Below are positions 14,543 through 14,655 of a DNA stretch of 14,655 nucleotides, one piece after another (position 1 is the stretch's first letter; each line of letters begins with the position of its first letter). Source of the DNA: Hydrogenothermaceae bacterium (lineage in GTDB: Bacteria > Aquificota > Aquificia > Aquificales > Hydrogenothermaceae); NCBI GenBank assembly GCA_015490675.1, contig WFXI01000259.1, positions 1 through 14,655 on the forward strand, given 5' to 3'. The notes below the pieces were generated by a model that ran no database searches, was not told the origin of the DNA, and was given only the letters and a program-made list of their open reading frames with translations. A program made the position numbers and the translations under genes.

Positions 14543-14570
14543 TTGGCTTTATACTTTAAAATTATATAAG
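14543..14570. promoter_or_regulatory. Candidate overlapping divergent promoters
   Basis: On the minus strand there is a perfect TATAAT (14566-14561) for the 87-residue membrane protein, but I see no convincing -35 box. On the plus strand TTGGCT (14543-14548) and TATAAG (14565-14570), 16 bases apart, would serve the RsmD-like gene. The two -10 boxes overlap, so initiation in one direction could exclude the other. Confidence 0.35.
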
Positions 14571-14596
14571 ATATTTCGGCTAAGCTAGGAGATTTT

Positions 14597-14655
14597 ATGA
14601 GAGATTTGCGACCTACTTCTTCTAAGGTTAGACAGGCTTTGTTTAATATTTTATA
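14597..14655 (+). CDS. rsmD: RsmD-like 16S rRNA (guanine-N2) methyltransferase, N-terminal fragment cut by the window edge
   Basis: Only 19 codons are visible: MRDLRPTSSKVRQALFNIL. The stretch LRPT..KVR.ALFNIL is the conserved N-terminal signature of RsmD, which methylates G966 of 16S rRNA. AGGAGA (14587-14592) lies four bases before the ATG. An in-frame stop at 14567-14569 limits upstream extension, so the usual dozen or so residues with the G-G-x-x-R-G-R motif before LRPT appear to be missing. The rest of the gene lies beyond the window, so SAM-binding motifs cannot be checked. Confidence 0.7.
   Translation, partial: MRDLRPTSSKVRQALFNIL

Noticed and set aside
14573..14590. GCCGAAAT on the minus strand as a sigma-28 -10 box for the 87-residue gene
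   Set aside because: The nearest TAAA-type -35 box is at the wrong spacing, and a perfect TATAAT lies just downstream.

Overview
This is a compact, gene-dense stretch of a low-GC (about 30%) bacterial chromosome. The proteins are rich in Lys, Glu and Ile. Gaps are tiny and start/stop overlaps frequent. An HslV peptidase with a short propeptide, a DnaE that keeps its PHP metal-site motifs and a shortened Mfd suggest a thermophile, most likely of the Aquificales (Hydrogenothermaceae, Sulfurihydrogenibium-like). That placement is inferred from gene content and composition, not from any marker that proves it. I see no mobile element, CRISPR array, rRNA or tRNA.

Layout. At the left edge is a hairpin terminator (1-22), then a small unknown minus-strand gene (8-316) with a good promoter and an inverted repeat beside its -10 box. 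A plus-strand pair follows: dnaE (518-4021) and a four-helix membrane protein coupled to it by a TTG start. Convergent to it, 9 bases away, is a minus-strand run: zinc-ribbon protein (9494-9303), LysM transglycosylase of MltD type (9258-7714), PsiE-like membrane protein (7707-7180) and mfd (7238-4482). A cytoplasmic CZB-type chemoreceptor (9727-11013, plus) is divergent from that run and convergent, with overlapping stop codons, to a second minus-strand run: an 87-residue two-helix membrane protein, a 45-residue single-helix protein, an NlpC/P60 hydrolase, hslV and priA. The right edge carries the first 19 codons of an RsmD-like 16S rRNA methyltransferase on the plus strand.

Themes. Replication and repair (dnaE, mfd, priA) and cell-wall cutting (MltD type, NlpC/P60) are interleaved. 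The most notable observation is that PriA keeps its DNA-binding regions and all eight zinc cysteines while the Walker A, Walker B and other helicase motifs are all degenerate. It looks like a restart factor without ATPase or helicase activity. Other points are very tight translational coupling (including a previously easy-to-miss 45-residue gene), weak start codons in three overlaps, a terminator for the chemoreceptor lying inside the priA coding region, and a possibly leaderless mltD-type gene.
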